Shown piece by piece: positions 40,357 to 47,924 of a stretch of DNA of 64,000 bases. The notes beneath the pieces are model-generated. The model was not told the origin of the DNA. It did no database searches and worked only from the letters and a program-made list of their open reading frames with translations. The translations under genes were made by a program, and so were the position numbers. How positions within the stretch are numbered: position 1 is the stretch's first letter; the number at the start of each line of letters is the position of its first letter. Source of the DNA: Kitasatospora cinereorecta (GTDB lineage Bacteria; Actinomycetota; Actinomycetes; Streptomycetales; Streptomycetaceae). The stretch covers positions 682,001 through 746,000 of the forward strand of contig NZ_JAMZDX010000002.1 in assembly GCF_024172095.1 (NCBI RefSeq), given 5' to 3'.

Positions 40357-40526
40357 GCCGTGGTGTTCGGGAAGACCGGTGACGGACCCTCAGGGGTCCC
40401 AGGCCGGAGCGGCCCTCGCCACTGTGATCGGGGAGTCGTCCCCACCCGGATGCCACCGGGCGCGCCGCGCCCGGGAAGGCGGGTGCGGACGCGGAACACC
40501 CCGTCAGCCAGGAGACCGGCCACGGC
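40357..40526 (+). ncRNA. Cobalamin (adenosylcobalamin-type) riboswitch
   Basis: Conserved elements in the correct order: GGGAAGACCGGTG near 40370-40381, the GCCACTG core (40418-40424), GATGCCACC (40449-40456), GGGAAGGCGGGTG (40473-40485) and the B12 box GTCAGCCAGGAGACC (40503-40517). The first and last segments GCCGTGG (40357-40363) and CCACGGC (40520-40526) form a perfect 7-bp P1 stem. It precedes a Ni/Co permease, a known kind of target, because cobalt is needed for B12. The 341-nt gap between arsR and the permease is fully accounted for by this and the promoter. Confidence 0.9.
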
Positions 40527-40569
40527 GACTCACGAAGTGATCCACGAGGTGTTGGAGCGTGACCCGCAG

Positions 40570-41667
40570 ATGAGCCTGCCCGAATCCGTCGTCCCCCCGG
40601 CGGTCCTGCCGTCCTTCCGCTGGCGCCGGGAGGACACCCTGCGCACGGCCGGTCTGATGGCGGTGATCGTCGCCATGCACCTGGTGGGGTTCGGCGTCCT
40701 GATGCTCCTGGTGGTGCCGCACCACTACGAGGTCGGCACCCAGGTGTTCGGGGTCGGGCTCGGCGTCACCGCGTACACCCTGGGCATGCGGCACGCCTTC
40801 GACGCCGACCACATCGCGGTGATCGACAACACCACCCGCAAGCTGATGGCGGACGGCAAGCGGCCGGTGTCGGTCGGCTTCTGGTTTGCGCTGGGGCACT
40901 CCTCGATGGTGGTGGTGATGGCCGCCCTGGTGGCGGGCGGGGCGCAGCTGGCCGGGGCGCTGATGGACGACGGGTCGACCACCCATCAGGTGCTGGGCAC
41001 GATCGGGACGACCTGCTCGGGCGTGTTCCTCTACCTGATCGCGGCGCTGAACCTGGTCGCGCTGGCGGGCATCGTGCGGGTGTTCCGGGCGATGCGGGCC
41101 GGCACCTTCGACGAGGCGGAGCTGGAGCGGCACCTCGCCTCGCGCGGGCTGATGAACCGGATCCTCGGCCGGGCGACCCGCTCGATCACCCGGCCCGGCC
41201 AGATGTTCCCGGTCGGCATGGTGCTGGGCCTGGGCTTCGACACGGCGACCGAGGTCACCCTGATGGTGATGGCGGGCTCCGGCGCGGCGGCCGGGCTGCC
41301 CTGGTACGCGATCGTCTGCCTGCCGCTGCTGTTCGCGGCCGGGATGAGCCTGTTCGACACGCTGGACGGCACCTTCATGAACTTCGCCTACCAGTGGGCG
41401 TTCTCCAACCCGGTCCGCAAGGTGTTCTACAACCTGACCATCACCGGGCTGTCGATCGCGGTGGCGTTCGTGATCGGCACCATCGAGCTGGTCGGCGTGC
41501 TGCACGACAAGCTGGACCTGAGCGACCCGGTGACCGGGTGGGTCTCCGGGCTGAGCCTGGACAACGTGGGCTTCGTGATCGTCGGCCTGTTCGTGGTGGT
41601 CTGGGCGGCGGCGATCGGGTACTGGCGCCTCGCCGGGGTCGAGAAGCGCTGGAGCCGTACCGGCTGA
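40570..41667 (+). CDS. NiCoT-family nickel/cobalt transporter
   Basis: 365-aa membrane permease with eight predicted spans. The signature RHAFDADHI (HX4DH) is in helix II, with FALGHSSMVV and LGLGFDTATEV as further family motifs. The riboswitch upstream indicates cobalt uptake for B12 synthesis. ATG 40570 is chosen (GGAG 12 nt upstream); an in-frame GTG at 40537 just after the riboswitch would add 11 residues. Control appears dual: ArsR-type repression of the promoter and cobalamin repression of the transcript. Confidence 0.92.
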   Translation: MSLPESVVPPAVLPSFRWRREDTLRTAGLMAVIVAMHLVGFGVLMLLVVPHHYEVGTQVFGVGLGVTAYTLGMRHAFDADHIAVIDNTTRKLMADGKRPVSVGFWFALGHSSMVVVMAALVAGGAQLAGALMDDGSTTHQVLGTIGTTCSGVFLYLIAALNLVALAGIVRVFRAMRAGTFDEAELERHLASRGLMNRILGRATRSITRPGQMFPVGMVLGLGFDTATEVTLMVMAGSGAAAGLPWYAIVCLPLLFAAGMSLFDTLDGTFMNFAYQWAFSNPVRKVFYNLTITGLSIAVAFVIGTIELVGVLHDKLDLSDPVTGWVSGLSLDNVGFVIVGLFVVVWAAAIGYWRLAGVEKRWSRTG

Positions 41668-41674
41668 CGCCCGG

Positions 41675-42520
41675 TCAGCCCGCAGCGAGCAGCAGGGTGC
41701 CGGCCACCGCGAGGCCGGCGCCCACCACCTGCACCCGGCGCAGCCGCTCCTTCAGCAGGCCGCGCGCCATCAGCGCGGTGACCACCGGGTAGAGCGAGGC
41801 GAGGACGGCCGCGACCGCCGCCGAGCCGACGTGAGAGGCGGCCGAGAAGGCGCCGTTGGCCGCCACGTCCGCGACGCCCACCGCGGCCAGCGCGGGCAGG
41901 CCGCGGCGCGCCTCGGCGAGGCGCAGCGGCTCCCGGCGGGCGGCGACGGCGAGCATGCCGACGCCCACCAGCGCGTTGCACACCCGCTGCACGCACAGGG
42001 TGAGCAGCAGGCCGCCGCCGTCGGAGCCGTGCGCGATCAGGGCCAGGACGGCGCCGAAGGCCATCGCCGCGCCCAGGGTGAGCAGCAGGGCCCGGCGGCC
42101 GATCCCGCCGCCGCCGCGCTGCGGTCCGCCGGCCAGCACCACGCCGGCCAGCGCCACCGCGATGCCCAGCACCTGCGCCGGGCCGGGCCGCTCGCCGAGC
42201 GCGAGGCCGGCGCCGATCGGCACCACCACTCCGACGGTGGCCAGCGGGGAGACCACGCCCATCGGCCCGAGGGCGAGCGCCCGGTAGAAGGCGAGCAGCG
42301 CGAACGGGCCGATCACCCCGGCCGCCACCGCGTACCAGAGGGCCGGTGAGGCGTCCCCGAGCGCCCCGGTGGCCAGCACCGCGGCGACGAGCAGGACGGC
42401 GGCGGCGGTCTGCGAGACCACCACCACGGTCAGCGCGGGCAGTCGGCGGGTCAGGCTGCCGCCGCCGTAGTCGGCGACGCCCCAGAGCAGGCTGGCGGTG
42501 AGGGCCAGGGCGGCGCTCAT
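41675..42520 (-). CDS. EamA/DMT-family transporter
   Basis: 281-aa drug/metabolite transporter with ten predicted membrane helices in two EamA repeats (ALALTASLLWGVADYGGG; ALLLTLGAAMAFGAVLALI). ATG 42520 gives the canonical N-terminus. It has no clear ribosome site but overlaps (ATGA) the stop of a 9-codon frame starting at ATG 42546, which could couple translation; a GTG at 42553 in frame is an alternative. Divergent from the XRE-cupin regulator, its probable controller. Substrate unknown. Confidence 0.88.
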   Translation of the reverse strand: MSAALALTASLLWGVADYGGGSLTRRLPALTVVVVSQTAAAVLLVAAVLATGALGDASPALWYAVAAGVIGPFALLAFYRALALGPMGVVSPLATVGVVVPIGAGLALGERPGPAQVLGIAVALAGVVLAGGPQRGGGGIGRRALLLTLGAAMAFGAVLALIAHGSDGGGLLLTLCVQRVCNALVGVGMLAVAARREPLRLAEARRGLPALAAVGVADVAANGAFSAASHVGSAAVAAVLASLYPVVTALMARGLLKERLRRVQVVGAGLAVAGTLLLAAG

Positions 42521-42570
42521 GACGGGAGGGCGATTCGGGACGGCATGGTGCACTCCGCAGTACAGTCGAG

Positions 42571-42636
42571 TGGACTAGGTCGGCAGTGGCCAGCCTAGTC
42601 CAGTTGAGTGAACTTTCCGAATCAAAATATTGGACT
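42571..42636. promoter_or_regulatory. Operator-like repeats between EamA and XRE-cupin genes
   Basis: Perfect inverted repeat TGGACTAGG (42571-42579) / CCTAGTCCA (42594-42602), plus a third TGGACT at 42631-42636 immediately before the XRE GTG. The repeated TGGACT half-site suits a dimeric regulator controlling both divergent genes. Confidence 0.5.
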
Positions 42637-42641
42637 GAACC

Positions 42642-43217
42642 GTGCCGGATCCCGACCTGGTCACCCAGGCCCTCGCACGCAACCTCAAGCGCCTGCGCAC
42701 CGACCGCGGCCACACCCTGGACGCGCTCGCCGCCCGCTCCGGCGTCAGCCGCGGCATGGTGGTGCAGATCGAGCAGGGCCGCACCAACCCCAGCGTCGGC
42801 ACCGTGGTGCGGCTCGCGGACGCGCTCGGCGTCTCGATCGCCCGGCTGCTCGACTACGACGAGACCTCGGTGGTGCGGATCGTCCCCGCCGACGAGGCGG
42901 TACGGCTCTGGTCGGGGCCGGACGGCGGCAGCGGCGTGCTGCTGAACGGGATCGAGGCCCCGGGCCCGCTGGAACTCTGGTCCTGGCTGATGCACCCGGG
43001 GGAGGGCCACAGCTCCGACCCCCACCCGCCGGGCACCGTGGAGATCGCCCGGGTCGACGAGGGCGAGCTGACCCTCACGCTGGACGGCCGCGACCACCGG
43101 GTGCCGGCCGGCTCCACCGCCTCCTACGAGGCCGCGACCGCCCACGGCTACCGCAACGACGGCGACACGCCCCTGCGACTCACCCTGGTCGTCTCGGTCC
43201 CGCCGCCGCAGCCCTGA
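42642..43217 (+). CDS. XRE-family regulator with C-terminal cupin domain
   Basis: 191-aa regulator. Helix-turn-helix: LARNLKRLRTDRGHTLDALA, RSGVSRGMVVQIEQGRTNPS and LADALGVSIARLL. A cupin sensor domain (about residues 100-188; HPPGTVEIARVDEGELTLTLDG, AHGYRND) follows. The GTG at 42642 has no ribosome site and lies just after an operator half-site, suggesting a leaderless, self-regulated transcript. Paired with a divergent EamA exporter. Confidence 0.9.
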   Translation: MPDPDLVTQALARNLKRLRTDRGHTLDALAARSGVSRGMVVQIEQGRTNPSVGTVVRLADALGVSIARLLDYDETSVVRIVPADEAVRLWSGPDGGSGVLLNGIEAPGPLELWSWLMHPGEGHSSDPHPPGTVEIARVDEGELTLTLDGRDHRVPAGSTASYEAATAHGYRNDGDTPLRLTLVVSVPPPQP

Positions 43218-43234
43218 GTCCCGTTCGGGTTTCG

Positions 43235-43262
43235 TTCGACCGGTCGGAATCTGTTCTAGCAT
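43235..43262 (+). promoter_or_regulatory. Leaderless promoter of the LamG gene
   Basis: TTCGAC (43235-43240) and TAGCAT (43257-43262), 16 bp apart; the -10 ends 7 nt before the ATG at 43270. Confidence 0.5.
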
Positions 43263-43269
43263 CCGGTCC

Positions 43270-44328
43270 ATGACTGACCGTACGGAACAGCCGCCCGGAC
43301 CGGGGCCGGACCCGATGCAGGCCCCGGACGGGTACTGGCGGCAGCCCCCGCCGGTGCCCGGCTTCGGGGCACAGCCCGCCGAGCCGGACTGGCAGGCGCT
43401 CGCCGACCGGCACGAGGAACAGGGCCGCCGCCGCAAGCGCCGCCAACTACTGGCCGGCGGCGCGGCGCTGGTCGCGGTGGTCGGCGTGGCGGCGGGCACC
43501 GTGGCGCTGAAGGGGCACAGCGGCGGCGGTACCGCCACGGACACGCCGTCCGCGGTGGCGCCGGCCGGCGGCGGGGGCGGAGCGGACGCCTCCGCCGTGC
43601 CCTCGGCCTCCGGCAGTGCCAAGCCGTCCGCCTCGGCGAGCGCGTCCCGAAAGCCCGTCACCACCCCGACCGTCCCGGGGAAGTCGAACCTGGTGGCCGA
43701 CCACACCGGGGAGAACAACCTGACCATGGGCCCGGACACGGCGGTGAAGCAGATCCCCGGCGGCTGGGTGCTGGCGGCCAAGGGCACCGCCGGCTCGTAC
43801 GCCCAGGCGCCGGCCGCGGTGGTGGACGTGACCAGGAGCTTCACGGTCTCGGCCTGGGTGGTCAACGACGCGGCCGCCGGCACCCGTACGGCGATCAGCC
43901 AGGGCGACGGCGCCGTCTCCTCCTTCGAACTGGGCCGGGAGGACGCGGGCGGTCAGAAGGCCTGGGCGTTCCGGGTGCAGACCGGCGTGGGCGCCGCCGA
44001 CACGGCCGTGGCGCGGGCCGCCGTGCCGGGCGCGGCGGCGACCGGGACCTTCACCCTGCTCACCGGCGTGTACGACGCCGAGCAGCACACCCTGACGCTG
44101 TATGTGGACGGCAAGTCCGCCGGGACGGCCAAGGCCCCTGCGGTGGTGGCCGGGGCGGGGGAGCTGCAGCTCGGCCGCGGGCGGCACGCCGGCGCCTGGT
44201 CGGCCCCGTGGACCGGGGTGATCGGCCACGTCCAGGTGTACGACCGCGCGCTGACGGCCGCCGAGGCGGCGAGGATCAAGTCCAAGGGCGGTGCGGGCTT
44301 CCCGGCCGTCGCCGACTGGCTGGTCTGA
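43270..44328 (+). CDS. Membrane-anchored LamG-like (concanavalin-fold) surface protein
   Basis: 352-aa protein. A Pro-rich cytoplasmic tail (1-60) ends in basic RRRKRRQ, followed by one membrane span (about 60-80), a Ser/Ala/Gly linker (85-140) and a LamG/concanavalin-like domain (150-340): SFTVSAWVVNDAA, TFTLLTGVYDAEQHTLTLYVDGKSAGTA, GVIGHVQVYDRALTAAEAARI. Such domains bind glycans or proteins. The role is unknown. The message is probably leaderless. Confidence 0.8.
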   Translation: MTDRTEQPPGPGPDPMQAPDGYWRQPPPVPGFGAQPAEPDWQALADRHEEQGRRRKRRQLLAGGAALVAVVGVAAGTVALKGHSGGGTATDTPSAVAPAGGGGGADASAVPSASGSAKPSASASASRKPVTTPTVPGKSNLVADHTGENNLTMGPDTAVKQIPGGWVLAAKGTAGSYAQAPAAVVDVTRSFTVSAWVVNDAAAGTRTAISQGDGAVSSFELGREDAGGQKAWAFRVQTGVGAADTAVARAAVPGAAATGTFTLLTGVYDAEQHTLTLYVDGKSAGTAKAPAVVAGAGELQLGRGRHAGAWSAPWTGVIGHVQVYDRALTAAEAARIKSKGGAGFPAVADWLV

Positions 44329-44349
44329 GCCGCGGCCTGGCTGAGCCGC

Positions 44350-44385
44350 GGCTCCCCGGGGCGCTCGGCGGCGCCCCAGGGAGCC
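44350..44385. terminator. Bidirectional terminator hairpin
   Basis: 15-nt arms 44350-44364 and 44371-44385 with one mismatch (core GGCTCCCCGGGGCGC), between convergent LamG and rpmG genes. Confidence 0.75.
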
Positions 44386-44391
44386 GATGGG

Positions 44392-44556
44392 TCAGCGGGC
44401 CTCGCGGAACTCCACGTGGCGGCCGGCGACCGGGTCGTACTTGCGCAGTGCGATCCGGTCGGGGTCGTTGCGGCGGCTCTTGCGGGTCACGTACGTGTAG
44501 CCGGTGCCGGCCGTCGACCGCAGCGTGACGACGGGTCGCAGCTCGTTGCGGGCCAT
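44392..44556 (-). CDS. rpmG: 50S ribosomal protein L33, cysteine-free form
   Basis: 54-aa L33 ([19 protein letters not shown], then [20 protein letters not shown] and a short basic tail). AGGAGAGG precedes the ATG at 44556. It contains no Cys, so it is the zinc-independent paralogue that in other actinobacteria replaces the four-Cys form when zinc is scarce and is repressed by Zur. A Zur-box-like palindrome lies 24 bp upstream, inside the end of the MFS gene. It may be read from that promoter or together with the MFS gene. Confidence 0.93.
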   Translation of the reverse strand: MARNELRPVVTLRSTAGTGYTYVTRKSRRNDPDRIALRKYDPVAGRHVEFREAR

Positions 44557-44577
44557 GGCCTCTCCTTCTGTCGAGGG

Positions 44578-45792
44578 TCAGGAAACGGTTATCGTTTCCA
44601 CACCGTCCACAACGCCGGCCGGTCCCGTCCCATTCCCGGCCCGCAGTCGACCGCCGGTGAGCACCGCCAGCCCGGCCAGCGCGGCCAGCGCCGCGCACAC
44701 CGGCCACAGCAGCTGCGGCGCCGCCTGGTACAGCGCCGCGCCGAGCGGCGGCGCGAGCACGGTGCCGCTCACCGAGGCGCCCGCGTACAGGCTCTGGAAC
44801 CGCCCCTGGAACCCGTCCGGCGCGCAGTCGGCGACGTAGGCGGTGGCCGGGGTCTTGTAGAGGATCTCCCCGGCGGTGACCAGCAGCATCATCACCGCCG
44901 CACCGGCCACCGCGGCCCCGCCGGCCAGCACCGCGAAGCCCGCGCCGACCAGCAGCAGCCCGGTGCCGACGATCCGCAGCGGCGCCAGGCGGCGCAGCGC
45001 CACGGTGGCGGGCAGCTCCAGGCAGAGGATGACGCCGCCGTTGATCGCCAGCAGTGCGCCGTACACGCCGGTGGACAGGCCGTGGTCGGCGAGGAAGACC
45101 GGCAGGGTGGAGTACTGCTGCCGGTAGACGGTGTCCACCACGACGATCGCCGGCAGCAGCACCAGCAGGGCCGGCCGCGCCCGCAGCTGCGCCCACACGC
45201 CGGGCCCCCGCCGCTGCTCGGCCGCCTTCGCGCGCGGCGGGGCGTCGGCGCTCAGCACCCGGGCCGCGTAGCCGGCGAACAGCAGGGTGCCGAGGCCGTC
45301 GGCCCGGAACAGCCAGGGGTAGGAGAAGTGGGCGGCGACCAGGGCGCCGAGCGGCGGGCCCAGGGTGAAGCCGGCGTTGGCCGCGAACCGCATCACCGCC
45401 ACGCCCTGCCGGCGGGCGCCCGGCGGCATCGCCACCGCGACCAGGGCGGCGTTGGCGGCCCGGATCGTGCCCGAGGCGTACTGGCACAGCGGCAGCACCA
45501 CCGGGAGCGCCCAGGTCGGCAGGGCGGGCAGCAGCACCAGGCCCGCGCCGGAGACCACCGAGCCGGCCAGCAGGGTGCGCCGGTGCCCGTACCGGTCGCC
45601 GAACCAGCCGCCGGTGAAGTTGCCCGCCACCAGCCCGAGCCCGCCCACACCCGCGATGGCGCCCGCGGTGGTGACGGCCAGGCCGCGGCCCTGGGTCAGG
45701 TAGACGAACAGGTAGACGAAGGTGAAGGCCACCAGCATGTTGACGAAGATCCCCGCCGACAGCAGCCAGACCGGTCTCGGTACCGCGCGCAT
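44578..45792 (-). CDS. MFS transporter
   Basis: 404-aa major facilitator with about 12 membrane spans. ATG 45792 has GGGAGGGG upstream. The loop 2-3 motif GNFTGGWFGDRYGHRRTLLAGS is the MFS signature. The family resembles DHA1-type drug exporters. It is divergent from the HxlR-peroxiredoxin regulator and shares its control region. rpmG follows 21 nt downstream on the same strand. Confidence 0.9.
   Translation of the reverse strand: MRAVPRPVWLLSAGIFVNMLVAFTFVYLFVYLTQGRGLAVTTAGAIAGVGGLGLVAGNFTGGWFGDRYGHRRTLLAGSVVSGAGLVLLPALPTWALPVVLPLCQYASGTIRAANAALVAVAMPPGARRQGVAVMRFAANAGFTLGPPLGALVAAHFSYPWLFRADGLGTLLFAGYAARVLSADAPPRAKAAEQRRGPGVWAQLRARPALLVLLPAIVVVDTVYRQQYSTLPVFLADHGLSTGVYGALLAINGGVILCLELPATVALRRLAPLRIVGTGLLLVGAGFAVLAGGAAVAGAAVMMLLVTAGEILYKTPATAYVADCAPDGFQGRFQSLYAGASVSGTVLAPPLGAALYQAAPQLLWPVCAALAALAGLAVLTGGRLRAGNGTGPAGVVDGVETITVS
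44581..44599 (-). promoter_or_regulatory. Zur-box-like palindrome upstream of rpmG
   Basis: GGAAACGGTTATCGTTTCC is a 19-bp palindrome (7-bp perfect arms). With one flanking base on each side it agrees with my recollection of the actinobacterial Zur consensus (TGAAAATGATTTTCA-type) at most positions, differing mainly by A-to-G changes. It overlaps the likely rpmG promoter (TTGTGG upstream on the minus strand) and the MFS stop codon. Confidence 0.55.
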
Positions 45793-45810
45793 CCGTCGCC
45801 CCTCCCAGTG

Positions 45811-45859
45811 AGTTCCCTTGAGGAACTGACTATGGCAACGTGGTAGGACAGTGGTCAAC
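45811..45859 (-). promoter_or_regulatory. MFS promoter with operator AGTTCC-N5-GGAACT
   Basis: On the minus strand TTGACC and CATAGT (about 45854-45859 and 45830-45835) are 18 bp apart. The perfect inverted repeat AGTTCC (45811-45816) / GGAACT (45822-45827) covers the expected transcription start. It is a plausible binding site for the divergent HxlR protein. Confidence 0.5.
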
Positions 45860-45878
45860 ACGGACGGGGGTGACACGG

Positions 45879-46766
45879 ATGGTGCGGGGCGAGCCGGACG
45901 ACGCCGCCTGCGCGATCGCCCAGGCCCTCGACGTGGTCGGCGACACCTGGACCCTGCTGGTGGTCCGGGACGTGGCCCGCGGCCTGACCCGCTTCGACCG
46001 CCTCCAGCAGGAGCTCGGCCTCAGCCGCAAGGTGCTGGCCGAACGGCTGCGCCTGCTGGTCGACTCCGGCGTCCTGGTCCGCGAGCCCTACCAGGAGCGC
46101 CCGGTCCGGTACGACTACCGGCTGACCCCGCGCGGCCGGGCGCTGCTGCCGGTGCTGGTCGCCCTCCAGGACTGGGGGGATGCCTGGCTGCTCGGCGACG
46201 GCGAGACCACCGCCACCACGGCGGAGGCCTCCCGGGAGGCGGCCCGGGTGCACGCGCTGCGCGGCACCCGGGTGCCGGTGCTGGACCTCCCGGACACCGC
46301 CGGCGCCCGGCGCGACCCGGTCGCCGCCGGCAGCTGGACGGTCCTGTACTGCTTCCCCGGCGCCTTCGCCCGGCCCGAGGCCTACCCGCCGGGCTGGGGC
46401 GCGGTGCCCGGCGCGCCCGGCTGCACCCTGGAGTCCTGCACCTTCCGGGACCGGCTGGCCGAGTTCACCGCCGCCGGCGCGGCCGTGCACGGCGTCTCCA
46501 CCCAGCGCCCGGACGAGCAGCTGGCCTTCGCCGAGGCCGAGCGGCTGACCTTCCCGCTGCTCTCCGACACCGCCCTGGAGCTCACCGCCGCCCTGCGCCT
46601 GCCCACCCTGCGCGCGGCCGGCACCGCCCGGCTGAAGCGCCTGACCCTGGTGGTCGACCCGGAGCGGGTGGTACGCGAGGTGTTCTACCCGGTCAGCGAC
46701 ATCGCAGGCAGCGTGGACGCCGCCCTGCGCGCGGTCCGGACGGGGCGCGCCGGGGAGCGCAGGTAA
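45879..46766 (+). CDS. HxlR-family regulator fused to a PrxQ/BCP-like peroxiredoxin domain
   Basis: 295-aa fusion. Residues 5-105 are an HxlR winged helix (ACAIAQALDVVGDTWTLLVV, RGLTRFDRLQQELGLSRKVL, ERLRLLVDSGVLVREPYQ, YRLTPRGRALLPVL), including a Cys near the N-terminus (residue 11) where redox-sensing HxlR proteins such as HypR carry theirs. Residues 145-290 are a thioredoxin-fold peroxiredoxin with PGCTLESCTFRD: peroxidatic-type Cys182 and a Cys187 five residues later, the CX4C pattern of PrxQ/BCP. A peroxide-sensing repressor with its own peroxidase module is the inference. ATG 45879 chosen. Divergent from an MFS gene. Confidence 0.88.
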   Translation: MVRGEPDDAACAIAQALDVVGDTWTLLVVRDVARGLTRFDRLQQELGLSRKVLAERLRLLVDSGVLVREPYQERPVRYDYRLTPRGRALLPVLVALQDWGDAWLLGDGETTATTAEASREAARVHALRGTRVPVLDLPDTAGARRDPVAAGSWTVLYCFPGAFARPEAYPPGWGAVPGAPGCTLESCTFRDRLAEFTAAGAAVHGVSTQRPDEQLAFAEAERLTFPLLSDTALELTAALRLPTLRAAGTARLKRLTLVVDPERVVREVFYPVSDIAGSVDAALRAVRTGRAGERR

Positions 46767-46805
46767 CGAATCGTGCGGATCAGGCACGGTTGTTAGCTTG
46801 ATCAC

Positions 46806-46951
46806 GTGTCTGTCGTGGCCATGCTGGTTATAGTCGCCCTGTCTCACCGGAGCGGCGGCCTGGTCTGGGGCCGTTCGGCGCTTTCCCTTGCCCGCCGCCG
46901 CACCCCGAGTCCCCGTGCGCTCCATGCCAACCTCACGGGGAGAAGTACGAC
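46806..46951 (+). promoter_or_regulatory. Structured leader of the solute-binding lipoprotein gene, with possible leaderless uORF
   Basis: TAGCTT (46794-46799) is followed 6 nt later by a GTG at 46806 opening a 70-codon frame that overlaps the lipoprotein start. Arms TCCCCGTG (46910-46917) and CACGGGGA (46934-46941) form a perfect 8-bp hairpin whose right arm contains part of the lipoprotein ribosome site (GGGGAGAAG, 46937-46945). Ribosomes on the upstream frame would open it. Whether the uORF is translated is unknown. Confidence 0.4.
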
Positions 46952-47857
46952 ATGGCACGCTCGACCGGTCGGGTACGCACCGCCGTCACCGCCGCCGTCA
47001 CCGGAACGCTGCTGCTGAGCGCCTGCTCGGCCGTCGGGGGTTCCAAGGAGAAGCTGCACGACCAGCTGCCGGACGCGATCCGCAAGGCCGGCGTGATCAA
47101 GGTCGGTGGCTCCTTCACCGCCGCACCGGTGATCTTCCGCAACCCCGACGGCAAGGCCGACGGCCTCGACCCGGACCTCGCCGCCGCCCTGGAGAAGGTG
47201 CTCGGGGTGCGCCTGGACTTCCAGGACGTCGGCCCGTTCGCCAACGTGCTGCCCGGGCTGATGGACAAGAAGTACGACATCGCGATGTCCGGCATCACCG
47301 ACACCCGCGAGCGCGAGCAGGGCGTCGACAAGGACGGCAAGCAGGTCAACGACGGCGTGGACTTCGTCGACTACTTCATGGCCGGTATCGGCACCGTGGT
47401 CCGCAAGGGCAACCCGGCCAAGGTCAGCCAGATCGACGACCTGTGCGGCCACGGCGTCGCGGTCAAGAAGGGCACCACCCACGACGACCTCGCCACCCGC
47501 CAGGTGAAGGCCTGCGAGCACGTCGGCAAGACCATGAAGCTGATCGAGGCCGACACCGACAACGCGGCGCTGGACGCGGTGCGGGCCGGCCAGGCCGACG
47601 CCTACATCACCGACTACCCGAAGGCGCTCTACAACGCGCAGACCGTCGACGGCGGCCGGACCTTCGACATCGCCGGCCAGCAGCTCCAGCCCCGCCCGTT
47701 CGGCATCGCCCTGCGCAAGAGCGACCGCCAGCTGCGCGACGTGCTGACCAGGGCGGTGAACACCCTGGTCACCGACGGCACCTACGACCAGATCCTGTCC
47801 AAGCGGCAGCTGACCGTCGGCGCCATCCAGAACTCCGTGGTCAACGGGAGCAGCTGA
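46952..47857 (+). CDS. ABC-type amino-acid substrate-binding lipoprotein (SBP family 3)
   Basis: 301-aa lipid-anchored solute-binding protein. Lipobox LLSAC (Cys about 25). Family 3 pattern: IRKAGVIKVGGSFTAAPVIFRNPDGKADGLDPDLAAAL, KYDIAMSGITDTRERE, VDFVDYFMAGIGTVVRKGNP, AVKKGTTHDDL, ADAYITDYPKALY and FGIALRKSDRQLRD. No permease or ATPase gene is nearby, so it is an orphan component. Its ribosome site is partly in a hairpin. Confidence 0.9.
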   Translation: MARSTGRVRTAVTAAVTGTLLLSACSAVGGSKEKLHDQLPDAIRKAGVIKVGGSFTAAPVIFRNPDGKADGLDPDLAAALEKVLGVRLDFQDVGPFANVLPGLMDKKYDIAMSGITDTREREQGVDKDGKQVNDGVDFVDYFMAGIGTVVRKGNPAKVSQIDDLCGHGVAVKKGTTHDDLATRQVKACEHVGKTMKLIEADTDNAALDAVRAGQADAYITDYPKALYNAQTVDGGRTFDIAGQQLQPRPFGIALRKSDRQLRDVLTRAVNTLVTDGTYDQILSKRQLTVGAIQNSVVNGSS

Positions 47858-47912
47858 GCCGGGCCCGGCCCACGTCCGGCGTGCCCGACGGGCGGGCGGG
47901 CGGCAGGGTTCG

Positions 47913-47924
47913 TACGCTCGTTGC
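47913..47924 (+). promoter_or_regulatory. Leaderless promoter of the M24 gene
   Basis: TACGCT (47913-47918) ends six bases before the ATG at 47925; no ribosome site is present. Confidence 0.45.

Noticed and set aside
41394..41792. Additional small plus-strand gene overlapping the end of the NiCoT gene
   Set aside because: It is a second-frame shadow of the transporter running into the EamA gene, without a credible start.
46991..47018. Tandem Cys codons at the end of the uORF before the solute-binding protein, reminiscent of cysteine attenuators
   Set aside because: They arise from the CTG-CTG-CTG leucine codons of the lipoprotein signal peptide read in another frame, so chance explains them. 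The hairpin and uORF are reported separately.
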